Below are positions 31,562 through 42,300 of a stretch of 61,434 nucleotides of DNA, in pieces. Position 1 is the first letter of the stretch. Each line of letters opens with the position of its first letter. Made by a program: the position numbers and the translations under genes. Where the stretch lies: positions 1-61,434 of the forward strand of contig NZ_VCHY01000027.1 in NCBI RefSeq assembly GCF_005877885.1, written 5' to 3'. The DNA is from Labilibacter sediminis (GTDB taxonomy: Bacteria; Bacteroidota; Bacteroidia; Bacteroidales; Marinilabiliaceae). The notes below the pieces were generated by a model. That model did not search any database. It was not told the DNA's origin and was given only the letters and a program-made list of their open reading frames with translations.

Positions 31562-32662
31562 TTATTTTGAGATTATCTGATAAAGCTCCTCTGCAAACAT
31601 GGCAGCGCCATCAATACCAAAGTGAACTTTATCGGTTAATACATCTTGCCTTAGGTTGGCTTCTGTAGTTATTTGATCCCCGGCAATAAAATATAGTTTA
31701 TCATCTCCGTCTTCAATAAACTGATCAACTAACTTTTTCAGCGCCTTACGATAATCGTCAGGTACTACGCCTGTTTTTTCATTTCCAGAGGCACGTGTGT
31801 AGGTTACACTAATGCAATAAATTTTAGCATTGGGCTGGTTTATCCTAACCTGACTTAAGTAAGACTTATAAGCTGTTTCGTATTCTATAACTGTCTTGTT
31901 GTTCGACATCATATCGTTATATCCAATTAATATAGTGATGATATCTGCCTGGGGCATTTCCTTTGTTTGCGCGGCAATGGCTGGTGATATTTTTGCCCCG
32001 CCAATAGCCAGGTTATAATAGTTCATATTAAGCTTTTGCGCTAACAAATACGGATAGGTTAAGTACGAAGCAGAACCTTGTCCCACACCATGAGTAATAC
32101 TATTGCCCAGAGCCAGGTAAAATGGTTTTTTCTCAGGAGTAAAAGGAATAAGATCTTTACCATCACTTAAAACTATGTTGGTGAGGGAAACATTACAAAA
32201 ACTAGGCAAAACCACTTCAATCAGAGTTTCCTTGCCAGGAGATGCGTTTTCAATTTCCAATTGCATATCCTGAGCGCTTTGCTTCGCATTGAAAGCATAT
32301 GTTTTGGTCATATTACCATTTTGTAATACTGCAAATTCAGCTCCTCTGTTTGCACCTTCTTCAGGAGAGAAAGTGAGGTGAATAGTTTTGGCACTGCTCT
32401 TAAACAGAAGTTTAATACCGCTGCAGGTTCTTCCCTTATCGGCATTAAACATGCGATCATTTAAAGGGGCATTGAGAGTGGTTTCGCTAAAGCGGTTAAA
32501 TGACAACTTATTTTCAGCTCGAAATACATAGTTGGCCCCTGATACATTAATGTGCTGGCTATTTGCCGGAATAGTTACCGGAATAGTTGTCGGCTGAGCA
32601 ATTGTGTTTGAACAGCTTATGAGCAGGGTGCTCATGATAAGCCATATAATTTGATGTTTCAT
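31562..32662 (-). CDS. SGNH/GDSL esterase, lipoprotein, with N-terminal beta domain
   Basis: A 366-residue esterase that probably deacylates glycans. The lipobox is LLISC (Cys17). Residues 25-175 form a beta-sandwich with the phrase SGANYVFRAENKL. The SGNH domain starts at YLALGNSITHG (nucleophile Ser188) and shows the block II glycine in AIGGAKIS, the block III GYND in ILIGYNDM, and the catalytic Asp/His in LTDKVHFGIDG. It is closely similar to the plus-strand gene at 56439 and to the esterase module at 51945, so the window holds one paralogous family. Its start overlaps the upstream sulfatase stop by one base. Confidence 0.85.
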   Translation of the reverse strand: MKHQIIWLIMSTLLISCSNTIAQPTTIPVTIPANSQHINVSGANYVFRAENKLSFNRFSETTLNAPLNDRMFNADKGRTCSGIKLLFKSSAKTIHLTFSPEEGANRGAEFAVLQNGNMTKTYAFNAKQSAQDMQLEIENASPGKETLIEVVLPSFCNVSLTNIVLSDGKDLIPFTPEKKPFYLALGNSITHGVGQGSASYLTYPYLLAQKLNMNYYNLAIGGAKISPAIAAQTKEMPQADIITILIGYNDMMSNNKTVIEYETAYKSYLSQVRINQPNAKIYCISVTYTRASGNEKTGVVPDDYRKALKKLVDQFIEDGDDKLYFIAGDQITTEANLRQDVLTDKVHFGIDGAAMFAEELYQIISK

Positions 32663-34197
32663 TATAGTTGTTCTTTTAATAGAGATAATAATTTATTTTC
32701 AAGTTGTTTGCGGATGGCTGTATATTCCGGATCCTCAGCCAATGATTTTTTTTCCAAAGGATCCGCTTTGTAATCATACAGCTCAGCAGCAGCAATGTTA
32801 GGACTTGTAACAATCTCTTTGTCGTAAAAAGCTCCTTTTAACCACAGCGTTAGTCTATATCTGTTGGTACGAATGGAATAACCCATAACGTTTTTTCCTC
32901 TTGGGTATTGACTAATGGCATAATCTTTTACTATTGTTTCGTGGTCTTGTAAGGCAGGAATTAAACTCTTTCCTTCCAGTTGTTTGCCAACAGGTAAACC
33001 GGCCAAATCAACCAAAGTTGGATATACATCCACAAATTCTGCCATAGTACGTGCTTTTTTATTGACTTGATATCCGGGAGCTGAAATAATCATAGGCACT
33101 TTTGTGGCTTGCTCAAAATTGGAGTGCTTGCACCACAGTCCGTGATCGCCCAGATGCCAGCCATGATCGCCCCATAAAATAATGATGGTGTTATCGCTTA
33201 ATCCCAGTTCTTCAAGTTTATTCATTACTGTACCAATTTGTGCATCGATAAAAGATACACAGGCCTTGTAACCATGAATTAGCTCGCGTTGTTTATTTTC
33301 CGGCACAGGTCCTTTTTGAGGGATGTCAGAATAGTTTCTTAATTCGCCCCAGGTATGATATGCATACTCAGGTGCGTTTTCGGCTTTTTCCTGATATGGA
33401 GCAAGTGTAATTTCATCGCGTTGATATAAGTCCCAATATTTTTTCGGAGCTACAAAAGGTAAGTGTGGTTTGTGGAAACCCAAAGCCAGAAAAAATGGTT
33501 TGTTCTTTTTACTAAACTCCTCAAGTTGTTTTAAAGCCTTTACAGTGATAGCTCCATCGGAATAGGCATCATCAGGTACATTCAAACATTCTACGGAAGG
33601 CGATGCATTATGTTCTTTTAAAAACAGGTTGGTTTCCTTCCAGTTTAATTGATGCTTTTTAGATTCTTTAAAGATCTTTTTAGTTAACTCATTTTGATAT
33701 TTTCCATTTGCAGGGTATGAGTATCCATCGGCATAAGTCAAATATTTATCCTCTTTGTAAGGAATACTCCACGATTGAGGATCACCCTTTCGGGCGCCAT
33801 GAAACAATTTTCCATAGCCTACTGTTTGGTAACCATTTTGTTTAAAAAACTGAGGAAGAGTAATTACATCCGGGTTTTCATCCCGCATATAGGTTTTTAA
33901 ATCCCATACCTTGGTTCTATCTGGCCTAAGGCCTGTAAACAGACTAATACGAGAAGGGGCACAAACAGCTTGTTGGCAGTAGGCGTTTGAAAATGTTACC
34001 CCTTGCTCGGCCAGCTTATCTATGTTTGGAGAAATTATCTCCTGATCGCCGTAACATCCTAACATAGGCTTTAAATCATCTATATTTAAAAAAAGGATAT
34101 TTGGCTGTTTTGTATTTTGTGCAAGTAATGATGACAGAAAACCGCTAAGCATGAATACCATCAACACAAAATAATTTTTAAACTTTATTTTATACAT
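32662..34197 (-). CDS. Sulfatase, iduronate-2-sulfatase-like (family S1)
   Basis: A 511-residue sulfatase with a signal peptide (VLMVFMLSGFLSSLLAQ). Metal ligands lie at Asp40-Asp41 (FLNIDDLKPMLGCYG), and the formylglycine Cys79 is in CAPSR before ISLFTG. The DLKPMLGCYGD opening and GDHGWHLGDHGLWCKHSN are typical of the iduronate-2-sulfatase-like branch. The sulfatase half of the large fusion protein at 39335 belongs to the same branch (compare DDLRPVLNCYG). It shares one base with the SGNH gene downstream, showing tight co-transcription. Confidence 0.92.
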   Translation of the reverse strand: MYKIKFKNYFVLMVFMLSGFLSSLLAQNTKQPNILFLNIDDLKPMLGCYGDQEIISPNIDKLAEQGVTFSNAYCQQAVCAPSRISLFTGLRPDRTKVWDLKTYMRDENPDVITLPQFFKQNGYQTVGYGKLFHGARKGDPQSWSIPYKEDKYLTYADGYSYPANGKYQNELTKKIFKESKKHQLNWKETNLFLKEHNASPSVECLNVPDDAYSDGAITVKALKQLEEFSKKNKPFFLALGFHKPHLPFVAPKKYWDLYQRDEITLAPYQEKAENAPEYAYHTWGELRNYSDIPQKGPVPENKQRELIHGYKACVSFIDAQIGTVMNKLEELGLSDNTIIILWGDHGWHLGDHGLWCKHSNFEQATKVPMIISAPGYQVNKKARTMAEFVDVYPTLVDLAGLPVGKQLEGKSLIPALQDHETIVKDYAISQYPRGKNVMGYSIRTNRYRLTLWLKGAFYDKEIVTSPNIAAAELYDYKADPLEKKSLAEDPEYTAIRKQLENKLLSLLKEQL

Positions 34198-34236
34198 GTA
34201 ATATTTTAATTAAAACTTAATACTTTTTTTTCTCTG

Positions 34237-34434
34237 TTATAGTACTTTTAAGAGTTTAAGCACCACACCTAAACATTCTGCAATACAATATCTTCCATCT
34301 GTATAATTGATTACGGCGAATAAAAAACCATCACTATTAAAATCGTTCATATTGTAGTCCATTAACTGGTCCATTGCAATGGATATGCTCGATCCGTTTT
34401 TTTGATGTATAGATATGAAATCAATTTCCAACAT
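34237..34434 (-). CDS. Hypothetical small protein, 65 aa
   Basis: A short frame between two sulfatase genes (27 bases after one, 39 bases before the next), without a signal peptide or recognised motif. It could be a small cytoplasmic protein of the operon or a remnant. Codon content looks ordinary but the length is too short for a firm decision. Confidence 0.35.
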   Translation of the reverse strand: MLEIDFISIHQKNGSSISIAMDQLMDYNMNDFNSDGFLFAVINYTDGRYCIAECLGVVLKLLKVL

Positions 34435-34461
34435 GTGCTCATTTCCTGAATAAGATAAATT

Positions 34462-35940
34462 CTAGTGGTCTTTCTTTTTCCATTTGCTTTTTGATGCATC
34501 TATCATTTTTGCGTTTATAGATTTACGCCATTCTTGTACCATGTTAAGCATTTCCTTAGCTTTTTGTGGCTCTTCTTTTGACAAGTCGTGGTTTTCTCCA
34601 ATATCATTTTTAATATTAAAAAGCTCAACTTTATTCTTATCATACCAATCAATGAGTTTATAATCACCAAGTCGCACTGCACTAGAATTTTCATCACCTG
34701 TACTTCCCGGTCTTCCTAAAGGAGAGTGCCAAAAAACAGGCGTTTCTCTTTTAAATTTCTTTCCCTGTATGGCATGTGTAATGTCTATTCCATCCTTATG
34801 ATCTTCAGGACGAAGAGGTAATCCTGCCATCGATAGAACTGTTGGGTAAATATCAGTACCTGTAACCAGAGCATCAGAAACAGAACCGGGTTTTGTTACA
34901 CCTGGCCATTTAACGATAAAAGCTTCTCTTATTCCTCCCTCATATAACCATCCTTTACCATATCGTAATGGATAATTGCTTGTAGCCAATGGTCGGTTTG
35001 AGCCTCTTGTGGATAATCCTCCATTATCTGCAGTAATAATGATAACGGTATTATCTGCAATATTTAAGTCCTCCAGCGCCTTTGTTATACGCGCCATACT
35101 ATGGTCTATACTCTCAATCATGGCAGCATAAACCGGAAAGTCCTGACGAAGTTTGGTATCACCTGTAATGGTTTTTTCATATTCAGGTAAATCATACTCC
35201 ATGGTTTTAAGTTTCTTTTTATATTTTTCAACCAACTCAGGCTTAGCTTCAAAAGGTGTATGTACCCCATAATGTGATAAAAATAAAAAGAATGGCTGTT
35301 CTTTATTCGTCTTCACATGATCGGTCATAAAATTAACAGACTCATCCGTTAACCTGTCTGTAAGATATTCTCCTTCAGCACCTCCTTCAAGTCCATGAAT
35401 CTCACCTTTTTTAAAGCCTTTTGTTCCGGAAACCGTTTTTTCACCCTTGCGGTAAGGATACCAATATGTACTTGGAGCACCGGAAGCTCCTCCCGCCACA
35501 TTAATGTCAAACCCTTGGTTTTCCGGCATATTACCCTCTTTATCTTTAAAAAGCAGATGCCATTTACCTGTAAAAAAGGTTTTATATCCGCCCTCTTTTA
35601 CTGCCTCGGCAATGGTAACATCTTCAGGCACCAATCCGGCACCTCCCGGCACTTTACCTCTTGCAGGGTACTTTCCTGTCATTACTCCATACCTGGCTGG
35701 TACACACCTGGGGTGCGCTGTATAAGCTTGTGTAAATCGAACGCCTTCACTGGCTACTTTATCAATAGCAGGAGTTTCGTAAAATTTTGATCCCTGCACC
35801 GATAAATCCATCCAGCCCAGATCATCTACATAAAAAACAATGATATTAGGTTTGTCTTGTGCGGTTGCGCTTAATACGAATAGATTAAATACCAATAATA
35901 GAATTAACCTGAGTGGTGATTTAAAAATAAGTGTATTCAT
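34462..35940 (-). CDS. Sulfatase (family S1) with CVPAR maturation motif
   Basis: A 492-residue sulfatase with a signal peptide (LRLILLLVFNLFVLSATAQ). Metal site Asp39-Asp40 lies in FYVDDLGWMD. The formylglycine Cys79 sits in CVPAR rather than CxPSR; the variant CxPxR core is still accepted by radical-SAM maturases. GKWHLLFKDKEGNM and ITADNGGLSTRG follow. It is the first gene of the minus-strand operon running to 27126, and the upstream region holds an R element and the divergent AraC gene. Confidence 0.92.
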   Translation of the reverse strand: MNTLIFKSPLRLILLLVFNLFVLSATAQDKPNIIVFYVDDLGWMDLSVQGSKFYETPAIDKVASEGVRFTQAYTAHPRCVPARYGVMTGKYPARGKVPGGAGLVPEDVTIAEAVKEGGYKTFFTGKWHLLFKDKEGNMPENQGFDINVAGGASGAPSTYWYPYRKGEKTVSGTKGFKKGEIHGLEGGAEGEYLTDRLTDESVNFMTDHVKTNKEQPFFLFLSHYGVHTPFEAKPELVEKYKKKLKTMEYDLPEYEKTITGDTKLRQDFPVYAAMIESIDHSMARITKALEDLNIADNTVIIITADNGGLSTRGSNRPLATSNYPLRYGKGWLYEGGIREAFIVKWPGVTKPGSVSDALVTGTDIYPTVLSMAGLPLRPEDHKDGIDITHAIQGKKFKRETPVFWHSPLGRPGSTGDENSSAVRLGDYKLIDWYDKNKVELFNIKNDIGENHDLSKEEPQKAKEMLNMVQEWRKSINAKMIDASKSKWKKKDH

Positions 35941-36204
35941 TAATTAGAGTTTTTGTATTGAGTAACCTACTGTTGTAAATGTAAACCGAAGGAAACAGAA
36001 TAGAAATAATAAAATAGTCATTAATTGATTTAATGATGATAAAATTATACAGCAACCAGATTTATGTGCGTGTTTAAATCGTTCTTATTGGTATGGAATT
36101 TTGTTCGTACAGGTAAATGTAGAAATAAACAATGGTTATTTTTAGAATTAAGTTGAGGTAGAACAGCGTTTTAAAATCCAGAAACTTTAGGTTAAAACCT
36201 TTTT

Positions 36205-36386
36205 AAACCCGCAATTCATTAGAAAATCTATTACACATTGAAATCACTTCAAAACAAGACACTTTGTTGCTTCACTTCAACTCACCAGAACGATGCTATG
36301 CCTCATTTCAGTAAAGCCTTGTTTTACCAGCCTGCCGGCTGGCAGGTTGTGCTTTCAATGTTCATGACGAAATTCTAATACATAAT
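36205..36386 (+). mobile_element. R element copy B
   Basis: Left end AACCCGCAATTCATTAGAA, right end TTCTAATACATAATTCC. The body matches the other R copies closely and carries the same GC-rich palindrome as copy A (36328-36348). It lies between divergently transcribed genes. Confidence 0.7.
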
Positions 36387-36733
36387 TCCATCTAACTAAT
36401 ATTGTTTTGCCAAACAGGCTTTCTTTTTGCTTGATCAAAAAGAAACAAAAAAATCAAGTTCAATTCATCCTTCAGCCCACCTCCTTGTTGAATCTATTGC
36501 CGTCACACATCCCTTATTCACCCGCATTCAACTGCGTCGCGCTATTACCGGCCCGGGCAATTGAACCGGCCAACACACATTTTTATCGAGATAGAACTAA
36601 AATAATTGAAATAGTTAGCTACTCGGTTTTACTTTTCAAAAAGTCTTAGGAATCCGGGTTAAAATTAAAAACAAAGAGGCTTGCTATGGCGTTTTAATAT
36701 TGTAATTTTAAAAATTTAAATAAACGATTCACA
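36387..36733. other. Intergenic region before the AraC gene
   Basis: No credible gene. Bases 36416-36455 (CTTGATCAAAAAGAAAC and onward) look like a common AT-rich Bacteroidota intergenic repeat with CTTGAT/AATCAAG complementarity. A more GC-rich patch at 36470-36570 has no open frame with family resemblance. Confidence 0.4.
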
Positions 36734-37528
36734 TTGATTTCAGTTGAGATATACAATAGTTTACTTCAGTATAAGGAGGGACATCATGCTATTATTTGGG
36801 CTAAAGATGCCAATGGTTCAATATTGATTGGAGATAAAGAATTTAAGCTTTCATCTTACAATATTATTACTGTAGGAAAACAAGAAAAAGTTCAAACTCA
36901 GGATGCAAGCATCAACGGTTTGATTGTATATTTTTCAGATGCTGACTTCCCAAATTCGAATATTGATTCTGTATGTCGCATTGTTTTGCTATACAACTAT
37001 TTTAATATTCATAATCAAATCATTATTGAAGATGAATTGAACACAAAGTTTGACCAGCTCTTCACTTTAATGTATAGTGAGTATAATATGCAGGAAGCGC
37101 AGTCTTCAAATCCTGTGCTTTCATTACTGCTTCAAACCTTACTTTTAAAAATGGAACAAGTCATTCGGAACTCTATCGAAATTAATTCCAATAAAAACTC
37201 TATTGACGAAGAGTTGTTGACACATTTTTTTAATGCATTAGAGACAAACTATACCAACCATCATCAGGTAAAAGATTATGCAGAACTATTAAATGTAACC
37301 AACAGAAAACTTAATGATATAACCAAACAGTATTTTGGCACAACGGCCAAAGAACTTATCTCCAATAAGATATACATAGAAATCCTAAGACATTTACAGT
37401 TTTCTTCTACTTCAATAAAAGAAATTGCTTATAAAATGGGATTTTCATCACCATATCATCTTAGTAACTTCTTCACTAAAATAAATGGGATATCTCCTGC
37501 GGCTTATCGTGATAAAGTAAAATCTTAG
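36734..37528 (+). CDS. AraC-family transcriptional regulator
   Basis: A 264-residue regulator beginning with TTG at 36734; no ATG lies between it and an upstream in-frame stop at 36695. The N-terminal 150 residues are a cupin-like sensing domain. The C-terminal pair of helix-turn-helix motifs is typical: VKDYAELLNVTNRKLNDITK and SIKEIAYKMGFSSPYHLSNF, ending in GISPAAYRDK. It is divergent from the sulfatase operon and heads the right-hand block, so it probably controls one or both. The effector is unknown. Confidence 0.88.
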   Translation: MISVEIYNSLLQYKEGHHAIIWAKDANGSILIGDKEFKLSSYNIITVGKQEKVQTQDASINGLIVYFSDADFPNSNIDSVCRIVLLYNYFNIHNQIIIEDELNTKFDQLFTLMYSEYNMQEAQSSNPVLSLLLQTLLLKMEQVIRNSIEINSNKNSIDEELLTHFFNALETNYTNHHQVKDYAELLNVTNRKLNDITKQYFGTTAKELISNKIYIEILRHLQFSSTSIKEIAYKMGFSSPYHLSNFFTKINGISPAAYRDKVKS

Positions 37529-37578
37529 TTTATCGCGATAATGTAGTGTTATCATTAATATAAGAGTCATATACAAAA

Positions 37579-37612
37579 GAAAATCCCAACTAGTTTTAAC
37601 TAATTGGGATTA
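37579..37612. terminator. Hairpin terminator between convergent genes
   Basis: AATCCCAA-TAGT pairs with ACTA-TTGGGATT with one mismatch. The minus-strand side is followed by a T-rich run, serving the secreted-protein gene at 37695; the plus side may serve the AraC gene. Confidence 0.65.
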
Positions 37613-37694
37613 ACGGCATTTTTATTGAAAAACACTAAGTAGTTTTATCTAATTGTTTGCAGCTTTTAGACATCACCTACCAGTTTCTTTTAAT

Positions 37695-39059
37695 TCACTT
37701 TTTATTAAACTTTTGAGTTGTTTTTACTCCGTTAATAGTAGTTGTTATCATGTATAATCCGGCACTTAAGTTTGATACATCAATTCCCGAAGACAGATTG
37801 CTTACTTCTAAAACCTTAACCCCTGACAAATTATAAATCTCAACTTTCTCAACTTGTTCGTTAGCCTGAATATTAATTTGAGATGATGCAGGATTTGGAT
37901 ATACAACAAACGGATATTCTTTAACTTCTCCAATAGACGTCGGTGCACTTTCGTCAATGATTATATTATCAATCCACAGGTTATAACTTACTCCTTCTGC
38001 TTCTGATACTCCGGCAGTATAAAATGTAATTAATCTTGTAGTTCCATTGTTAGGATTAACTACTACTTCAAAAGTACCGGTATATTGAGTATAGGCAGTA
38101 GTTAATGTGTGCCATTCAGCTTCATCAACACTTAAACCAATCTTAGCATCTCCTAATCCATCAGCGTCAGTTTTAGCATAGAAACTTATGTCATAAGTAC
38201 CTGCAGGAATATTTACAGAACGTAGTCTAAGGTCTTTTCCAATTTTATTGGTAACAGCTAACTTCATGGCTTTTGTGCCGGCATAGGCATCTGCATCAAC
38301 GGTACAAGTATATGCATTGGTATTTTGACCTCTCCAAAAACGATCGAACAATCCATTATCGACAGCCCAAAAATCACTTTCAGTAGTTCCGTCATATGAA
38401 GCTAAAGTATTAGCAATAACATAGCCAGCTGCCTCAAAGTCTTCTGTAAATGGGAACGAAGTATATTCAGGATCGACAGGTTCAACCGGAATAGATTCTA
38501 CTTTTTCAACTGTAACATTATCGAGCCATACTTTATAGCTTTCGCCAGCTCCTGTTGTAGGAAACCAAATTTGAATTCTATTATTAGCTATGGCTCCATA
38601 TAATTCATAGGTGGCATAAGTTGTAGTTAATACTTTTGAGAAATTGTTTTTAACCACACTAATTAACTTACCTCCAGCATCAACCCCAGCTTGGTCGGTT
38701 TTGGCATCCACAGTTACTTTAACAAAATCACCGTTCACGTAATTAACTACGTCAGCCGCTGTTCGCATACGTATGTCTGCAGTATTTGCACCAATTTCAA
38801 ATAAAAAAGCCTGTGATCCTTCTGAAACATCATCAACGATAGTAACTGTTGTGGCTTTGTCGTTTATTGACCAGACATTTAACCAAAAATTATCATCGAC
38901 AGTAACATTGGCAGCGACATTAGCAAATGCGACTGTTCCATTGGCAGTTGCTCCAACAATTCCAAATCCGGGTTGTTCAAATCCACCTTGCCAAATAGTT
39001 TGCGCATTAACCTGTGATAAAAGCAATGCTGCTGTAAAAAGAGTAAAAAGTTTTTTCAT
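37695..39059 (-). CDS. Secreted protein with two carbohydrate-binding-like domains and T9SS sorting signal
   Basis: A 454-residue exported protein with signal peptide MKKLFTLFTAALLLSQVNAQ. Two beta-sandwich domains follow, at about residues 22-185 and 205-370. Each resembles CBM4/9-like modules, with a repeated late phrase (SYKVWLDNVTVEK and SYNLWIDNIIIDE). The C-terminal 75 residues are a type IX secretion sorting domain (VVYPNPASSQINIQ, with GLYMITTTINGVKTTQKFNKK-like end). No catalytic motif is visible. It is probably a surface or released glycan-binding protein. The plus-strand gene at 54791 has the same overall plan. Confidence 0.8.
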   Translation of the reverse strand: MKKLFTLFTAALLLSQVNAQTIWQGGFEQPGFGIVGATANGTVAFANVAANVTVDDNFWLNVWSINDKATTVTIVDDVSEGSQAFLFEIGANTADIRMRTAADVVNYVNGDFVKVTVDAKTDQAGVDAGGKLISVVKNNFSKVLTTTYATYELYGAIANNRIQIWFPTTGAGESYKVWLDNVTVEKVESIPVEPVDPEYTSFPFTEDFEAAGYVIANTLASYDGTTESDFWAVDNGLFDRFWRGQNTNAYTCTVDADAYAGTKAMKLAVTNKIGKDLRLRSVNIPAGTYDISFYAKTDADGLGDAKIGLSVDEAEWHTLTTAYTQYTGTFEVVVNPNNGTTRLITFYTAGVSEAEGVSYNLWIDNIIIDESAPTSIGEVKEYPFVVYPNPASSQINIQANEQVEKVEIYNLSGVKVLEVSNLSSGIDVSNLSAGLYMITTTINGVKTTQKFNKK

Positions 39060-39334
39060 GGCATTACGATTTAGTGAATACTTTTTTTAATTCAATTGTA
39101 AAGGTAGATGTCAGCTTAAAAAAGGAATTGGTATAAATGGTTCTGCGAGGGTGTAAATTGAGTTCTAAAAACAATAAAAAAGCTGAAAATAAACGGATTG
39201 TAAACCAAGAACGATTTATATATCCTGAGAGAACGTAAATTAAATATAAAGGATTATTAAGCTTGGTATTTTTACATTTCCTATTCTGTCGATAATTCCC
39301 TAATGGCTTTTTATCGACTTATAAATCTCTTATT

Positions 39335-42300
39335 ATGACAAAACATCTACACAAATCATTTTTAATCTTTTTTCTGCTGTGTCCGTTAATGATTATGGCA
39401 CAACGTAATTTTTATTTAGACGGATGGAAAGCCAAAAGTTATGAAGTACCGGAATCGTTTCAAACCAACACCTTAACTTCTGCACAAAATCCTGATGCTA
39501 TAATAACAGTAAATACCTCTGTAGAATTGGCCAAGGTATTACCTACGCATTTCGGCTCCAATACTACATTTCGAAATGGAAGCGATCAACGTACAAGAAC
39601 ACATTTATATACCAATTCGGGTCATGGTATTATGCGTTTCCCGGCAGGTAGCGGAAGTAACAAATACTTTTGGGATGGCAATATCCCTTCTGATATGGAG
39701 CAGGTGATTGATAAGCACAATGAAACCATAGATGTAGCTGGCATAAATGGCACCAATGGTAATTATATGACACCTGATATATTTGCCCAGTTCATAAAGG
39801 ATGCAGGAAGTCAGGCAACTGTGGTGGTCAATTATTTTTATGCCCGATATGGAAAAACAGCCGAAGGAACCCGCGAAGCGCGCGTACAACAGGCTGCAGA
39901 TTATGCTGCCGGTTTTGTACGTAAAATGAATATTGAGCTTGGTGCTAATATTCAAAACTGGGAAATAGGTAATGAGTGCTATGGGAAATGGGAAGAAGGC
40001 TATAATGTTGGCGGAAGTATTGTTACCGGTAAAGAGTATGGCGAAGACTTTAGAGTTTTTGCCGAAGCCATGAAAGCCGTAGATCCAAACATAAAAGTAG
40101 GTGCTGTGGTTACCCGCGAGGATGATGATTGGAACAGTCAGTTGTTGCCTGAAATAAAGGATCATGCTGATTTCTTAGCTGTTCATAATTATTTTACAAC
40201 CACCAACGACGCCACTCCGGAAAATGTTTTGGCCAGTGTAGGACAAATGGGAACCATTTTTACAACCTTGCAGGATTGTGTGGCCAAGTATACCGATAAA
40301 ACGCGCGATTACTTTCCCATAGCAATGACCGAATATAATAGTAGAGGAGTATATAATACCACTATGATGAATGGCCTGTTTATTACACAAATCTTAGGTG
40401 AACTCATTAAATCGGGTTATGGAATGGGAACCATTTGGGTAAGTGAATGGAGCTGGAGTGCTTCGGCTCAGGAAAGTAAAGGTATTCTTGCACGGGATGA
40501 TCCGGATCAGGCAGATTATACGCCTCGTCAGAGTTATATCCCCTATCAGTATTATCATCGTTGTTTCGGCGATAAAATGGTAGATGCAAGCTCAAATAAC
40601 GCTGATATAAAAGTGTATGCATCTACGTTTAATTCCGGAGAAATAGGTCTGGTTATAGTTAATCCCACCGCAATAGACAATACGGTAAGTATTAATTTAG
40701 ACCAAGTCAGTAATGGCGTAGATTTTAATAAAGTGTGGTGGTACGATTTTTATGCTGATAACATGAATCAGGGTAACAAACGATTTTATTTAAACGGAAC
40801 TACCGGAACAACTCCTGGTGGTGGCCCTGATAACTTTGCCACCTTAGATCCTTATTATTCCGACTATCAGTCAGGCAATACTTTTCAAAGCAAAAAATAC
40901 AGTGTTCAATTTTTAGTATTAAAGACAGATATTGAAGTCGTAAAACCTGAAATAATCCAGGATGGTGCAGAGATTACCCTTTCCTCTGCTACAAGCGGAG
41001 CCAATATATACTATACCACTGATGGCTCCGACCCCAATGCTCTTTCAACTTTATATGAGGGTACTTTTACCGCTCCTCCGGGATCGGTAATAAAGGCCAT
41101 AGCAATAAAAGATATGGTGAGTAGCGATGTGGCTAGTTTAAAATTGCAGTACAATGTACTGTTTATTGCCATTGATGACTTAAGGCCCGTGCTTAACTGT
41201 TATGGAGAATCACAAATAATTTCTCCTAATATCGACGCATTGGCCGATCAGGGTATTGTTTTCGAAAAAGCCTATTGTCAATGGTCTGTTTGTGGTCCTT
41301 CCCGTGCCAGTTTTTTATCCGGTTTAACACCTGATGGAACAGGCATTCGGAATTTATCTTCTCAGTTACGAACAGAAACACCAGGAGTTGTTACTATGCC
41401 GGAATATTTTAAAAACAATGGATATACAACAGCTGCAGCTGGTAAAATATTCGATCCGCGTAATGTAGATGACGGACACGATAGTTTTTCGTGGAGTATC
41501 CCTTATACTGACCCGTCTTCGTATACATATCCGGAAGAGTATGGCGATTTTGTGCAAGGGAAGAACTATCGTGTAACAGCCAATACTGCTACAGAACAAG
41601 GACCTGTAGGTGTAGGAGATGATGGATACACTGATGGTCAGATTGCTTTGGATGCATTGGGTAAGCTTGATGATTTTGCCCAAAACAGCAATCAGCCGTT
41701 CTTTTTGGCTGTAGGTTTTAAAAAACCCCATATTCCTTTTATAGCACCTGATGAATATTGGAATCTGTATGATCGTAATAATTTGGATTTGGCATCATTT
41801 CAAAAAATAGCCGAAGGAAGTCCTGAATATGCTTATCATACTCCGGAACCAATGGGATATGTGGATATCCCTGACCCATGGACCTACGATGATGTGAGTT
41901 TGGGCAATGATATTTTAGATCCGGATAGTCAACGTAAATTAATACATGGTTATTATGCATGCGTGTCATATATCGATGCGCAAGTTGGTTTATTAATGGA
42001 TAAATTAAAGGAAAAAGGACTGGACAAGAATACGGTGATTATGATTCTTGGTGACCATGGATATCATTTAGGCGATCATAACCAATGGGGAAAGCATACC
42101 CAATTTGAGAATTCTGTAAGAGCACCATTAATTATTTCTGCTCCCGGAGGCTCAACAGGATCCAATACAACACCTGTTGAATTCACCGATGTTTACCCAA
42201 CATTATGCGAACTAAGCGGCTTAGAAATACCTACCAATAAATTGCAGGGAGAATCTTTAGCCGGGGCTTTAAGAGGAGAATCTCTTACAAAAACGGTAGC

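Noticed and set aside
36407-36649. 80-residue plus-strand frame upstream of the AraC gene
   Set aside because: It runs through an AT-rich intergenic repeat and has no protein-like pattern.
39605-40165. 186-residue frame on the minus strand
   Set aside because: It is antisense to the glycosidase domain of the fusion gene; no motif supports it.
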